A DNA stretch of 64,000 nt from Proteus columbae (GTDB lineage Bacteria; Pseudomonadota; Gammaproteobacteria; Enterobacterales; Enterobacteriaceae), in assembly GCF_009914335.1 (NCBI RefSeq), contig NZ_CP043925.1:3596001-3660000 (forward strand). Reading direction: 5' to 3'. The notes beneath the pieces are model-generated. The model worked only from the letters and a program-made list of their open reading frames with translations, ran no database searches and was not told the origin of the DNA. This document shows positions 28,256-37,265 of the stretch, piece after piece; position 1 is the stretch's first letter; the number at the start of each line of letters is the position of its first letter. The translations under genes and the position numbers were made by a program.

Positions 28256-28799
28256 GCAATTCGAAATGATATCCAGTGTAATGTATGAGCCACTTAGTTA
28301 TCTTCATGCAGATTACGATGTATTAGCATCAAATAAAGAAAGTATAATTTGGCAGAAACTCGCTAATCGCCAATTAATTCAGCAATATCAACTTATTAAT
28401 CAACTAGATTGTGACATCGACATTATTGTAGAGAAAATCTTTACGCATTGGGTATTACTTCCCCGTTGCGCTCTATTTTTAGGCTATTTGTACTCTAGAG
28501 AAACGCTTTTATTATCTGGTAATTACTATCAGCTAGAACCACAATTAAAAGCGTTTTTATCTCTTTATTCTGTGTTAAATATAGATAAGAAGATAACGAC
28601 TCCTCTGGAAAGTATCGTACCCATAAATATCGGCTATCAATTACTCTTTGATTTTATTAATTCAATTTCAACCGCACTGGCTCAACGTTTTACATTGCTT
28701 TTTGCACCACAATCATCACCGGTTGAACTTCCTCAGTCACTCTTTTTATCCCGTTCACTTTTTCTTTTGGTGCTAGATTATGCTGCGCTCGCTGTCTGA
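28236..28799 (+). CDS. sctK: T3SS sorting-platform protein SctK (OrgA/MxiK)
   Basis: The 187-residue soluble protein occupies the OrgA/MxiK position between sctJ and sctL and has the family's conserved early segment (EPLSYLHADY). In the family it bridges the SctD cytoplasmic domain and the SctQ pods. It overlaps both neighbours by about 20 bases, so the three genes are translationally coupled. Sequence identity in this family is low; position carries much of the call. Confidence 0.8.
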   Translation: MTNLTSEQFEMISSVMYEPLSYLHADYDVLASNKESIIWQKLANRQLIQQYQLINQLDCDIDIIVEKIFTHWVLLPRCALFLGYLYSRETLLLSGNYYQLEPQLKAFLSLYSVLNIDKKITTPLESIVPINIGYQLLFDFINSISTALAQRFTLLFAPQSSPVELPQSLFLSRSLFLLVLDYAALAV

Positions 28800-29472
28800 A
28801 AATCTTTTAACATACACTCGTGAAGGTGTATTAATACGGGCTAAATATGTTCGACAACTTGATAATATTTATAAAACCGAATTAGCGGCCAAACTCGCGA
28901 CAAAAAAAATGCTCCGAGATTTTAATAAGAAACTAGATGCGCATAATAAGGAGATTGAAAACCAAGCTTATAGTAAAGGATTACAGGCATTATTAGGGGA
29001 TATATTAAAATTCTCAATTCAATACCAAGAACAACTGGCACAGTATGAATTTCAACAAAGGGAGCAAATAATCGCAACTCTTGCTCAATTTTTTGACTCA
29101 CCAGAAATACAAGTTGAACTCACACGTCGTTTAATTTCAACAATACCTTCAGAGAAAAAAATAACGCTAGATATTCCAGCAACGCTACGCCCATATCTTG
29201 AGAAAGAGCTCAATAATATCAATATTGAATTGATATCTCATGACAGCAAGGCCATTGCTATTCATGCTGGTGATCAAGTGGCTTTTTTTGATCCTGCGCT
29301 GTTACTCAATGATTTAAAATCACAATTTCACCAGCCTTTTTCTGAATCTTATCAAGCAACATTTACTCAAGAAATTAAAGACACTCTGCTGAAATTTATT
29401 AATACGTTTGATGCATCAGATGATATGCATCCTCAAATAGAAACATCCAGTGAGGGTAATAATGAAGATTGA
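28780..29472 (+). CDS. sctL: T3SS ATPase-stator protein SctL (OrgB/MxiN)
   Basis: The 230-residue protein has the FliH/YscL plan: a charged helical region (KLATKKMLRDFNKKLDAHNK to about residue 70), a longer coiled coil, and a C-terminal globular domain that binds the N-terminus of the ATPase. It links SctN to SctQ as the spokes of the sorting platform. It overlaps sctK upstream and the orgC-like gene downstream. Confidence 0.85.
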   Translation: MLRSLSENLLTYTREGVLIRAKYVRQLDNIYKTELAAKLATKKMLRDFNKKLDAHNKEIENQAYSKGLQALLGDILKFSIQYQEQLAQYEFQQREQIIATLAQFFDSPEIQVELTRRLISTIPSEKKITLDIPATLRPYLEKELNNINIELISHDSKAIAIHAGDQVAFFDPALLLNDLKSQFHQPFSESYQATFTQEIKDTLLKFINTFDASDDMHPQIETSSEGNNED

Positions 29473-29893
29473 TGCTTTAAAAACACAGACTTTATATGAA
29501 CCACAGCCTCATTTACCTGCATCAAAAAGTATCGTAAATAAGGAATTAGATCCTTTAATGGCGACACTAAATCCTACTTTTTACCAAAATTTAAAAACAA
29601 CCAACGTGAATACAGTCAAAGATATCTTAGCGTTATTAAATAAATTTGATGTTAAAAATGAAGGCAATCAAACCTTAAAAGAAAAACGTCAAGTTGCGCT
29701 ATTAATGTATGCTCACCAAGAAAGTGAATTAGAAAATAGTGATAATAAAGAGGTCATTAATCAGGCGTTAATTTCACTTCTTTCTTACCAAGGTTTTTAT
29801 CACCAATTTACACTCGACTTATTAGGTATGAACGATAATCAAGATGATTATGAGGGCTTCTTTAAACCTGATAGCGCTTCGTTTTCATTTTAA
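29462..29893 (+). CDS. OrgC-like protein at the end of the prgH-type operon
   Basis: The 143-residue protein begins at the ATG at 29462, which has GAGGG six bases upstream. An upstream GTG at 29450 in the same frame is less well placed. It overlaps sctL by 11 bases. By size and position it matches Salmonella OrgC, a secreted factor that promotes needle polymerisation. I see no conserved motif that proves this. The acidic, aromatic C-terminus (DDYEGFFKPDSASFSF) is notable. Other possibilities are an effector or a minor assembly factor. Confidence 0.6.
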   Translation: MKIDALKTQTLYEPQPHLPASKSIVNKELDPLMATLNPTFYQNLKTTNVNTVKDILALLNKFDVKNEGNQTLKEKRQVALLMYAHQESELENSDNKEVINQALISLLSYQGFYHQFTLDLLGMNDNQDDYEGFFKPDSASFSF

Positions 29894-29899
29894 CATTTA

Positions 29900-30349
29900 T
29901 TATAAGATCTGTGCTCCAGCACCTTTCTCACCTAAAATATCGTCTGGATTACGTAATGGGCAATCACTTAACGATAAACAACCACAGCCAATACAGTGGT
30001 CAAGCCCGTTACGTAGTCGTTTAAGACGATGAATTCTTTCATCTAACCGAACTTTCCAATCCGTTGATATTTCGTGCCATTGTTCTGCGGTTAATTTACT
30101 ATTTGGTGGATATTTTCCTAGTATTTCCTGAATTTCTTTTAGTGGGATACCGGTACTCTGCGCCGCTTTGATAATTGCCACATAACGCAATACAACCGGA
30201 GGGTAACGACGCTGATTACCTGCACTTCGATAGCTTTCTATCAACCCTTTTTCTTCATAAAAATGTAACGTTGAAATTGCAACACCACTTCGTTTTGCTA
30301 CCTCACCGACAGTAAGCGCCCTATTGGGATCTATTTTTTCTTTTTTCAT
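29900..30349 (-). CDS. soxR: Redox-sensing transcription activator SoxR
   Basis: The 149-residue MerR-family protein has an N-terminal winged helix ([20 protein letters not shown]) and a dimerisation helix. The [2Fe-2S] cysteines lie at residues 119, 122, 124 and 130 (CIGCGC-x5-C), the same spacing and positions as E. coli SoxR. Oxidation of the cluster by redox-cycling compounds activates transcription. It is transcribed away from an RND pump whose promoter has a perfect SoxR site, so the pump is its likely target. No soxS is adjacent. Confidence 0.95.
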   Translation of the reverse strand: MKKEKIDPNRALTVGEVAKRSGVAISTLHFYEEKGLIESYRSAGNQRRYPPVVLRYVAIIKAAQSTGIPLKEIQEILGKYPPNSKLTAEQWHEISTDWKVRLDERIHRLKRLRNGLDHCIGCGCLSLSDCPLRNPDDILGEKGAGAQIL

Positions 30350-30365
30350 TTTTTATTTTTTCCTC

Positions 30366-30396
30366 TTGACCTCAACTTAACTTGAGGTTTTATAGT
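30366..30396 (+). promoter_or_regulatory. SoxR-controlled promoter of the RND pump operon
   Basis: A -35 box TTGACC (30366-30371) and a -10 box TATAGT (30391-30396) are separated by 19 bp, the overlong spacer typical of MerR-family activated promoters. The 18-bp SoxR dyad CCTCAACTTAACTTGAGG (30370-30387) lies between them, with one mismatched pair compared with E. coli soxS. The site lies between soxR and the pump genes and points toward the pump. Confidence 0.9.
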
Positions 30397-30558
30397 CCTC
30401 TCCTCAAATTAAGTCAAGCCAGTGAAATGCTGACTTCTGTGTTTAAGATCGTTGAGAAATGATTTATAGCAACGGCAAATAGCCGTTATTTCAAAGTACT
30501 GTGGCAACAATTCAATCAATAAAAATAGAAAAACGCTCATCATGGGATAGGCAATAAT

Positions 30559-31659
30559 ATGAATAAAAAACTCACTTTTACCGTCTGTGCCTCGCTCTTT
30601 TTGCTCAGTGCAGGTGCGATGGTCTATGCGACAACTTCATCGAATGATGAGGAAACTCAGCAATTTGCTTACCCTCCAACAAAAGTGGCATTAGCAACCG
30701 TACAATCATCAAAATTACCAAACAATATGCAAGGGGTTGGAGAATTAGAAGCTGCACGCCAAGTTTATTTAGCCGCTGAAACCAATGGTCAGATTGCTGT
30801 GATTAACTTTGAGTCGGGGCAAACGGTTAAAGCGGGTCAAGTTTTAGCGAAATTAAATGATGAACCTGAACAAGCCGAATTATTACGTTTACAAGCGCAA
30901 TTAACCAACGCAGAAAAACTCTATTCTCGAACCAGACAACTTTATAGTAAAAATATGGTGGCAACAGCGCAATTAGATAGCACGTTATCAGAACGCGATA
31001 TGATTGTGGCCTCCATTCGTGAAGTGAAAGCGCGGATTGCACAAAAGGCAATTAAAGCGCCCTTTGACGGTATTGTTGGGATAAAACTTGTCCATGAAGG
31101 GCAATATCTTAATGCGGGTGAACGTGTTGCTTCACTCGTTGATGCAAGCCATTTAAAGCTCAATTTCTCCCTTGATGAACAAGCTGCACCGAAAATTTCA
31201 ACAAAACAGCCAATTAATATCGAAGTCGATGCTTACCCAGATATCATTTTTACTGGTTCAATAAATGCGATTGATCCTCTTATTGGCCCTTCTCGTACAG
31301 TGCAAATACAGGCTGTTTTACCGAATACTGACAATAAATTAAAAGCGGGCATGTTTGCTCGTGTTCAAGTTACTTCTCCTGATAGTCCGATGGTATTAAC
31401 CGTACCAGAAACGGCAGTCACTTATACTGCCTATGGAGATACCGTGTTTGTAGCGCAATCTGACAATCAAAAAAACCTTATCGCTAAGCGTGTCTCTGTG
31501 AAAGTTGGATTGCGCTACAACGGCCTTATTGAGATCAAAGAAGGATTATCCCTTGGTGATCATGTGGTCTCATCCGGTCAAATAAAACTTAGTGATGGCA
31601 TCACTATTGAGCCTATTGAACAAGATACACTGGCTCAATTAGTCAGCACCAAGTCATAA
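30559..31659 (+). CDS. RND efflux periplasmic adaptor (MexH-like)
   Basis: The 366-residue protein has an N-terminal signal or membrane anchor and a short helical hairpin (residues about 105-150) flanked by two halves of a lipoyl-like domain (VINFESGQTVKAGQVLAKL; IKAPFDGIVGIKLVHEG). Beta-barrel and membrane-proximal domains follow. It links the inner-membrane pump to an outer-membrane channel; none is encoded next to it, so TolC is likely used. It is 12 bases ahead of the pump gene and 163 bases after the SoxR promoter. SoxR control recalls mexGHI-opmD of Pseudomonas. Confidence 0.9.
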   Translation: MNKKLTFTVCASLFLLSAGAMVYATTSSNDEETQQFAYPPTKVALATVQSSKLPNNMQGVGELEAARQVYLAAETNGQIAVINFESGQTVKAGQVLAKLNDEPEQAELLRLQAQLTNAEKLYSRTRQLYSKNMVATAQLDSTLSERDMIVASIREVKARIAQKAIKAPFDGIVGIKLVHEGQYLNAGERVASLVDASHLKLNFSLDEQAAPKISTKQPINIEVDAYPDIIFTGSINAIDPLIGPSRTVQIQAVLPNTDNKLKAGMFARVQVTSPDSPMVLTVPETAVTYTAYGDTVFVAQSDNQKNLIAKRVSVKVGLRYNGLIEIKEGLSLGDHVVSSGQIKLSDGITIEPIEQDTLAQLVSTKS

Positions 31660-31671
31660 CAGGGGCTAATA

Positions 31672-34600
31672 ATGAAATTTACCGATATTTTTGTTCGTCG
31701 CCCTGTTTTGGCATTAGTTGTTAGCACACTCATCTTTTTACTGGGTGCATTTGCATTCAGTAAACTGCCAATTCGCCAATATCCGATGTTGCAAAATTCA
31801 ACCATAACGATTGCAACAGACTACCCAGGTGCATCATCTGAACTGATGCAAGGATTTGTGACACAACCAATCACACAAGCCGTTTCCTCCGTAGAGGGTG
31901 TGGATTATATTTCGTCTTCTTCTGTACAAGGAAAAAGCTTAGTCACCGTCAGAATGGAATTAAACCGTGACCCTACCCAAGCCTTAACACAGGTAATGGC
32001 GAAGGTAAATCAAGTGCGCTATAAGTTACCTAAGCAAGCTTATGATCCTGTTATCGAGCTTTCATCTGGCGAATCGACTGCGGTGGCTTATGTCGGATTC
32101 TCAAGTGAGCAGCTTTCTATCCCTGAACTCACCGACTACCTTTCTCGCGTTGTTGAACCGATGTTCTCATCCATCAATGGCGTTGCCAAAGTACAAGTTT
32201 TTGGTGGACAACAATTAGCAATGCGTCTGTGGTTAGATGCAGACAAACTGGCAGGTCGTAATTTAACAGCAAGTGATGTCGCAGAAGCTGTACGCCGTAA
32301 TAACTATCAAGCCGCGCCCGGGAAAGTCGAAGGTGAGTTTGTGATTGCCAACGTTTATGTCAATACTGACCTCACTAATGTCGAAGAATTTAAAGATATG
32401 GTGATTAGTAATGATGGCAATAGTCTGGTGCGTTTACGTGATATTGGTACTGTTGAGCTAGGTGCTGCTGCCACTGAAACCAGTGGTATTATGAATGGTA
32501 AAAAAGCCGTCTTCTTAGGTCTATTTCCCACACCGACAGGTAATCCGTTGGTAATTGTTGATGGTATTCGCGAACATCTTGTTGATATTCAAAAAACCTT
32601 ACCGCCAAGTGTCGATGTAGAATTGGCATTTGAAACTTCACGTTTTATCAAAGCCTCTATTAACCAAGTAGTGCAAACATTAATTGAAGCGATTTTAATT
32701 GTTATCGCTGTTATTTATCTCTGTTTGGGATCGTTTCGCTCTGTTCTTATTCCTGTACTTGCCATTCCCTTATCAATGTTAGGTGCAGCAGGATTAATGC
32801 TTGCCTTTGGTTTTAGTATTAATTTGCTCACCTTGCTGGCAATGGTTTTAGCTATTGGATTAGTTGTGGATGATGCGATAGTGGTTGTTGAAAACGTGCA
32901 TCGCCATATTGAAGAGGGATTATCGCCTGTTGAAGCAGCATTAGTGGGCGCAAGAGAAGTGGCAGGTCCTGTTATTGCAATGACCATCACTTTAGCGGCT
33001 GTTTATGCACCGATTGGTTTAATGGCTGGATTAACAGGCGCATTATTTAAAGAATTTGCCATAACATTGGCAGGTAGTGTGATTATATCAGGTATTGTGG
33101 CATTAACCTTATCACCGGTGATGAGTTCATTAATGTTAAAGCCCAAAGAAAATGAAGGCAAAATGGCTAAAATGGCCGAGTATTTCTTTGATAAGTTGGC
33201 TCATTACTATAGTTACGTCCTCCATTTTTCTTTAGCTAATCGCTGGTTAACCCTCGTTTTCGCTTTAGTTGTGTTTGTCAGTTTGCCGTTTTTATATAGC
33301 CAGGCAAAACAAGAATTGGCACCTTCAGAAGATCAGGCGAGTGTCTTAACCGCGGTCAAAGCACCACAACATGCAAATTTAGCCTATGCGGAACGTTTTA
33401 ATCAGAAGCTTGATGAAATTTATATGAGTCTGCCTGAAACAGATAGCACATGGATAATTAATGGCACAGATGGCCCTTCGGCAAGCTTTGGCGGGATCAA
33501 CTTTGATGGTTGGGATTTACGTGACCGCAATGCAGATCAAATCCAAGCTGACTTGCAAAACCGCGTAATTCATGTTGAAGGAACCAGTATTTTTGCTTTC
33601 CAATTAGCTTCTTTGCCCGGCTCCGTGGGGGGATTACCTGTGCAAATGGTATTACGCAGCCCATTAGGTTATCCCGTTTTATTTGAAACAATGGAACAAA
33701 TCAAACAACAAGCCAGAGAAAGCGGTCTGTTTGTCGTGGTGGATAGCGATTTAGACTACAACAACCCTGTCATTCAAGTTGCAATAGATAGAGCAAAAGC
33801 CAATAGCCTAGGTATTCGTATGCAAGATATTGGTGAATCACTGTCTCTGTTAGTGGGTGAACATTATATCAACCGCTTTGGTATGGATGGTCGCTCTTAT
33901 GATGTGATCCCGCAAAGTGTACGTCACCAACGTTTAACGCCAGCAGCACTTGCTGGGCACTATATTCGTACTCAAGATAATGTGTTAATTCCATTATCGA
34001 CAGTGGTAAATATTACGACACAAGTTGAGCCTAATAAGCTCACGCAATTTAATCAACAAAATGCTGCGATTTTCCAAGCGATCCCTGCATCAGGTGTCAC
34101 CATGGGACAAGCGGTCGCGTTTCTTGAAAATGTGGCAGATTCATTACCAGCCGGCTTTAGTCATGATTGGCAATCAGATTCTCGCCAATTTACTCAAGAA
34201 GGAAATACCTTAGTTTTTGCGTTTATTGCCGCGCTTATCATTATCTATTTAGTGTTAGCCGCACAGTATGAAAGCTTGGTTGATCCATTGATTATTTTGA
34301 TTACTGTACCGCTCTCTATTTGTGGCGCTCTTGTGCCATTAGCGTTAGGTATGGTGACATTAAATATCTACACTCAAATTGGTTTAGTCACCCTGATTGG
34401 GCTTATCAGTAAGCACGGTATTTTAATGGTGGAATTTGCTAATGAATTGCAAGTTCATAAAAACCTAAACCGACGTGATGCGATTATTGAAGCAGCAAAA
34501 ATCCGCTTACGCCCTGTGTTAATGACCACGGCGGCAATGGTGATTGGACTTATCCCACTGTTATTCGCTAGTGGTGCTGGGGCAAATAGCCGCTATGGAT

Positions 34601-34749
34601 TAGGACTAATTATCGTCTCAGGAATGTTAGTTGGCACATTGTTTACCTTGTTTGTATTGCCAACAATGTACAGCTTTTTAGCGCGAAACCATCAAATCAG
34701 CGCCCAAACTGAGCGTCAAAAACAGTTACAGCAAGTGAGTGAGTTATAA
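31672..34749 (+). CDS. RND multidrug efflux transporter (MexI/AcrB family)
   Basis: The 1025-residue protein starts MKFTDIFVRRPVLALV, the standard RND beginning, and has 12 membrane helices in two halves with large periplasmic loops. The proton-relay helix 4 motif GLVVDDAIVVVENVHRH with its paired aspartates is intact. The length is that of a hydrophobe/amphiphile efflux-1 pump. It forms an operon with the adaptor before it and ends at a terminator at 34788-34820. SoxR control suggests export of redox-active or oxidised compounds. Confidence 0.94.
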   Translation: MKFTDIFVRRPVLALVVSTLIFLLGAFAFSKLPIRQYPMLQNSTITIATDYPGASSELMQGFVTQPITQAVSSVEGVDYISSSSVQGKSLVTVRMELNRDPTQALTQVMAKVNQVRYKLPKQAYDPVIELSSGESTAVAYVGFSSEQLSIPELTDYLSRVVEPMFSSINGVAKVQVFGGQQLAMRLWLDADKLAGRNLTASDVAEAVRRNNYQAAPGKVEGEFVIANVYVNTDLTNVEEFKDMVISNDGNSLVRLRDIGTVELGAAATETSGIMNGKKAVFLGLFPTPTGNPLVIVDGIREHLVDIQKTLPPSVDVELAFETSRFIKASINQVVQTLIEAILIVIAVIYLCLGSFRSVLIPVLAIPLSMLGAAGLMLAFGFSINLLTLLAMVLAIGLVVDDAIVVVENVHRHIEEGLSPVEAALVGAREVAGPVIAMTITLAAVYAPIGLMAGLTGALFKEFAITLAGSVIISGIVALTLSPVMSSLMLKPKENEGKMAKMAEYFFDKLAHYYSYVLHFSLANRWLTLVFALVVFVSLPFLYSQAKQELAPSEDQASVLTAVKAPQHANLAYAERFNQKLDEIYMSLPETDSTWIINGTDGPSASFGGINFDGWDLRDRNADQIQADLQNRVIHVEGTSIFAFQLASLPGSVGGLPVQMVLRSPLGYPVLFETMEQIKQQARESGLFVVVDSDLDYNNPVIQVAIDRAKANSLGIRMQDIGESLSLLVGEHYINRFGMDGRSYDVIPQSVRHQRLTPAALAGHYIRTQDNVLIPLSTVVNITTQVEPNKLTQFNQQNAAIFQAIPASGVTMGQAVAFLENVADSLPAGFSHDWQSDSRQFTQEGNTLVFAFIAALIIIYLVLAAQYESLVDPLIILITVPLSICGALVPLALGMVTLNIYTQIGLVTLIGLISKHGILMVEFANELQVHKNLNRRDAIIEAAKIRLRPVLMTTAAMVIGLIPLLFASGAGANSRYGLGLIIVSGMLVGTLFTLFVLPTMYSFLARNHQISAQTERQKQLQQVSEL

Positions 34750-34787
34750 GTCAGATAAATAACAAGAAGTCATATGTCGTAAAATCA

Positions 34788-34820
34788 ATCCCCATTGTGA
34801 ATGCAATGGGGATCTTTTAT
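34788..34820 (+). terminator. Rho-independent terminator of the RND operon
   Basis: A perfect 10-bp stem (ATCCCCATTG at 34788-34797, CAATGGGGAT at 34804-34813) with a 6-nt loop is followed by CTTTTAT. It lies 39 bases after the pump stop, between this operon and the convergent phosphatase gene. Confidence 0.85.
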
Positions 34821-34837
34821 AGCCATTTAAACAAATG

Positions 34838-36247
34838 TTATTTTATTTTAATATCATCATTAAGTAGTGATATATTGTTATCTATTGCATATTTAAAGAG
34901 TTCAGCAATTTGCTCAGGCTGATAAAGCGCTCGGAAACTGCGTTTTTCTCTTAAATCAGAGATAATGCTTTCTAAACTTTTTCCTTCTTTATTCCCTGAT
35001 TGTTCTGCTTTCATCATTTCCATTAGAGCAATAAATTCCCCTGTTCTTCCTAATCCAGCAAGGCAATGAACCGCTATATTTTCTTTTGTTGGGTTTATTT
35101 TTAATTTATCGCCAATAACATTAATTGTATTTTTTAATTTTGTCGCATCTATTCCTGTATGATCTTTCCAATCAAAAATATGTACAAAGTTTATTTTTTT
35201 CTTTTCATTACTACCTTTTTTAGTCAAGAACCTAGAGTATGCTTTGCAATCTAAATGTCTTTCATTTCCTGAAAATTCATTTTCTCCATTTTTATTTTCT
35301 ACAACTTTAACCATTCCATTTTTATCTTTTATTTTAAACTTACTGAAATCCCACTTTTGAATGTGGCGAGAATTTATATTATCCAAATCCAAATCTTCTC
35401 TAAAATATTTAAACCCTTCCTTCTCAAAATTGCTTTTATTATATTCAGCACCAAGTTTTGAAAGATCTTTTTTAATATCATCCTTCGAGGCTAAAACATA
35501 AACTGTATTTATGTCATTATCAAATAACATATTAAAATAATTTTTTAAACTTTCTTTATTATTCAAAGGGTATTGGGATGCAATAGTCATATTAGGAGAA
35601 TTATAAGAACTAACATCATTCGCTGGCAATGATACATCGCCTGATTTTATTAAAGTATCTGTACGATACGTTAATTGCTTACTGTATCTTGAATTTTCAA
35701 CCGATTGATAATCGGCTGAACTATATTTTAAACCATTTAAGTTATTAAATAATATTTTAGCTTTTTCATTATACTTATCTGTGCCAGTACATTTTTTAAC
35801 CGCGACTAAAAAATTATCTCTGGCATTATGCAACCTTACTTCTTTATTAGAGTGAGAAAAATTAAAATTTGATATATTTGTATTATTAATTTGTCGTCTA
35901 GAAAGTAAGCTATTATTTTCTGTGTTTATTCTCTGGGGCTGTAATAAATGAGGCTTATTATTTACTATTCGTCTTTTAGATGGAAAGTCAGTAGGAGGAC
36001 TATAAGTTGTATTTGATAATTTATATATTGGTGAATTTGCTGACGGTTTAGGCGGTAATGGTAGAGGATTATCAATACGTGTCGATGATTTATATATTGG
36101 TGAACCTGCTGGTAGTTTAGGAAGCATTTCATTATGGCTATTTTTAATACTTGTTATATTGTTCCAAGTACTATTTTTTACCTCTCCACTTGATCCGAAT
36201 GAATTTGTAATAGGTGTACATCTAAAATTAGCTGGTGATAATAACAT
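34838..36247 (-). CDS. Putative T3SS effector with tyrosine-phosphatase domain (YopH/SptP-like)
   Basis: The 469-residue protein ends in a cysteine phosphatase domain. The active-site loop HCLAGLGRTG places Cys at 395 and Arg at 401 (HC-x5-R-T), and the general-acid loop reads DWKDHTGID with Asp at 362, so the usual WPD proline is a lysine. The first 130 residues are Ser/Pro/Asn-rich and disordered. They contain a proline-rich run (PLPLPPKP, 61-68) and two SPIYK repeats (49-53, 73-77) that resemble EPIYA-type tyrosine phosphorylation sites. No signal peptide is present. YopH and SptP are T3SS effectors with the same disordered-N, phosphatase-C plan. Secretion is inferred from the T3SS five kilobases away. 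Composition is AT-rich like the T3SS and unlike the neighbouring pump. Confidence 0.8.
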   Translation of the reverse strand: MLLSPANFRCTPITNSFGSSGEVKNSTWNNITSIKNSHNEMLPKLPAGSPIYKSSTRIDNPLPLPPKPSANSPIYKLSNTTYSPPTDFPSKRRIVNNKPHLLQPQRINTENNSLLSRRQINNTNISNFNFSHSNKEVRLHNARDNFLVAVKKCTGTDKYNEKAKILFNNLNGLKYSSADYQSVENSRYSKQLTYRTDTLIKSGDVSLPANDVSSYNSPNMTIASQYPLNNKESLKNYFNMLFDNDINTVYVLASKDDIKKDLSKLGAEYNKSNFEKEGFKYFREDLDLDNINSRHIQKWDFSKFKIKDKNGMVKVVENKNGENEFSGNERHLDCKAYSRFLTKKGSNEKKKINFVHIFDWKDHTGIDATKLKNTINVIGDKLKINPTKENIAVHCLAGLGRTGEFIALMEMMKAEQSGNKEGKSLESIISDLREKRSFRALYQPEQIAELFKYAIDNNISLLNDDIKIK

Positions 36248-36345
36248 ATCTATGCCCTTAAATATAAAACTGTATTATCTTATTAGAGAACGATTTGATA
36301 TATAAAAAAAACACCTTTATAAACTTTATAAAAAACAAATTAAAA

Positions 36346-36374
36346 TACCGATACTTTTTAATAAAATATCGGCA
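36346..36374 (-). terminator. Probable terminator of the cut operon
   Basis: Downstream of the last SMR gene on the minus strand, CCGATA (complement of 36367-36372) and TATCGG (complement of 36348-36353) form a 6-bp stem with a 13-nt loop, followed by TATTTTAATTTG. It is modest in strength. The rest of the 172-bp gap to the phosphatase gene is AT-rich and would carry that gene's promoter. Confidence 0.5.
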
Positions 36375-36419
36375 TTTAAGTTAAAAAGGTAAAATCACCA
36401 TCTAATTTATAAAGTTAGC

Positions 36420-36746
36420 TTACATCGTAGAGAATGTATTCATAATTATTCCGCCAGAGATAATTAATGCCATTGAAAATATAGCGGGTAAGTCTGGTTT
36501 TTGTTTATATAGGATCATAGCAACTAATGTTACACCCACAATACCAAATCCACACCACAGTGAATACGCTACACCAACAGGGATATATCCCATTGCACGC
36601 GTTAAGGCAAAATAACAAATACAGTAAGCAGCAATAACTAAAACAGAAGGTGCTAATTTACTAAAGCCATTGGTCTTTTTTATCATAGACGTGCCGGTGA
36701 TTTCAGAACCAATAGACAGCGCCAGCCATAAGAATCCAGTAAACAT
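36420..36746 (-). CDS. Small multidrug resistance (SMR) transporter, partner 2
   Basis: The 108-residue protein has four membrane helices and the SMR glutamate in the first (SIGSEITGTSMIKK). The later GVAYSLWCGFGIVGV helix is the family signature. Paired SMR genes end long-form cut operons and are thought to carry choline or trimethylamine-like cations; which direction is not settled. This copy lacks the hydrophilic tail of its partner, which suggests a heterodimer in which each subunit has a fixed orientation. Confidence 0.85.
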   Translation of the reverse strand: MFTGFLWLALSIGSEITGTSMIKKTNGFSKLAPSVLVIAAYCICYFALTRAMGYIPVGVAYSLWCGFGIVGVTLVAMILYKQKPDLPAIFSMALIISGGIIMNTFSTM

Positions 36747-36813
36747 AATTGTTATCCTTATTTATTTTAATAAAGTTGTTTTTTATTAAAAATCTATTTA
36801 TTAATAAATAGAT

Positions 36814-37230
36814 TTATTTATTCACTGACGATGCAGCTTGTTTAATATTTTGAGGTTCTGTGTTTTCTTCTTCCCCTTCTTCTGAGCCCATTTTGGAGAA
36901 GAGATTCATAATCACAATACCGCTAGCAATCACTGCCATACCTATTATTGCCGCAGTATCAGGATGTTGACCATAAAACAACATACCTAAAGAAGAAACC
37001 ACTAAAATACCTGTACCAGACCATGTTGCATAAGCTAAACCAACTGGAATATTTTTTACTGCACGCGATAACGAGTAATAACAAATAACATAAAGAACAA
37101 CAATTAAGCCTAATAATAATGTTTTAGTTGTACCTTCACTATTATCAAACATTTTTAAGGTAGAGGTTGCTGAGGTTTCTGAAATAATAACCGCCAGCAT
37201 CCAAAGCCATGATTTAGCTTTTGGTGACAT
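36814..37230 (-). CDS. Small multidrug resistance (SMR) transporter, partner 1
   Basis: The 138-residue protein is an SMR transporter with the essential glutamate in helix 1 (VIISETSATSTLK) and the PVGLAYATWSGTGIL helix. It has a C-terminal hydrophilic extension of about 30 residues (EEGEEENTEPQ) that its partner lacks. It lies 67 bases upstream of the second SMR gene at the 3' end of the cut operon. Quaternary ammonium compounds such as choline are plausible substrates. Confidence 0.85.
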   Translation of the reverse strand: MSPKAKSWLWMLAVIISETSATSTLKMFDNSEGTTKTLLLGLIVVLYVICYYSLSRAVKNIPVGLAYATWSGTGILVVSSLGMLFYGQHPDTAAIIGMAVIASGIVIMNLFSKMGSEEGEEENTEPQNIKQAASSVNK

Positions 37231-37265
37231 AATAAGACTCCTGAGTTATCAGATATAATTTAAGA

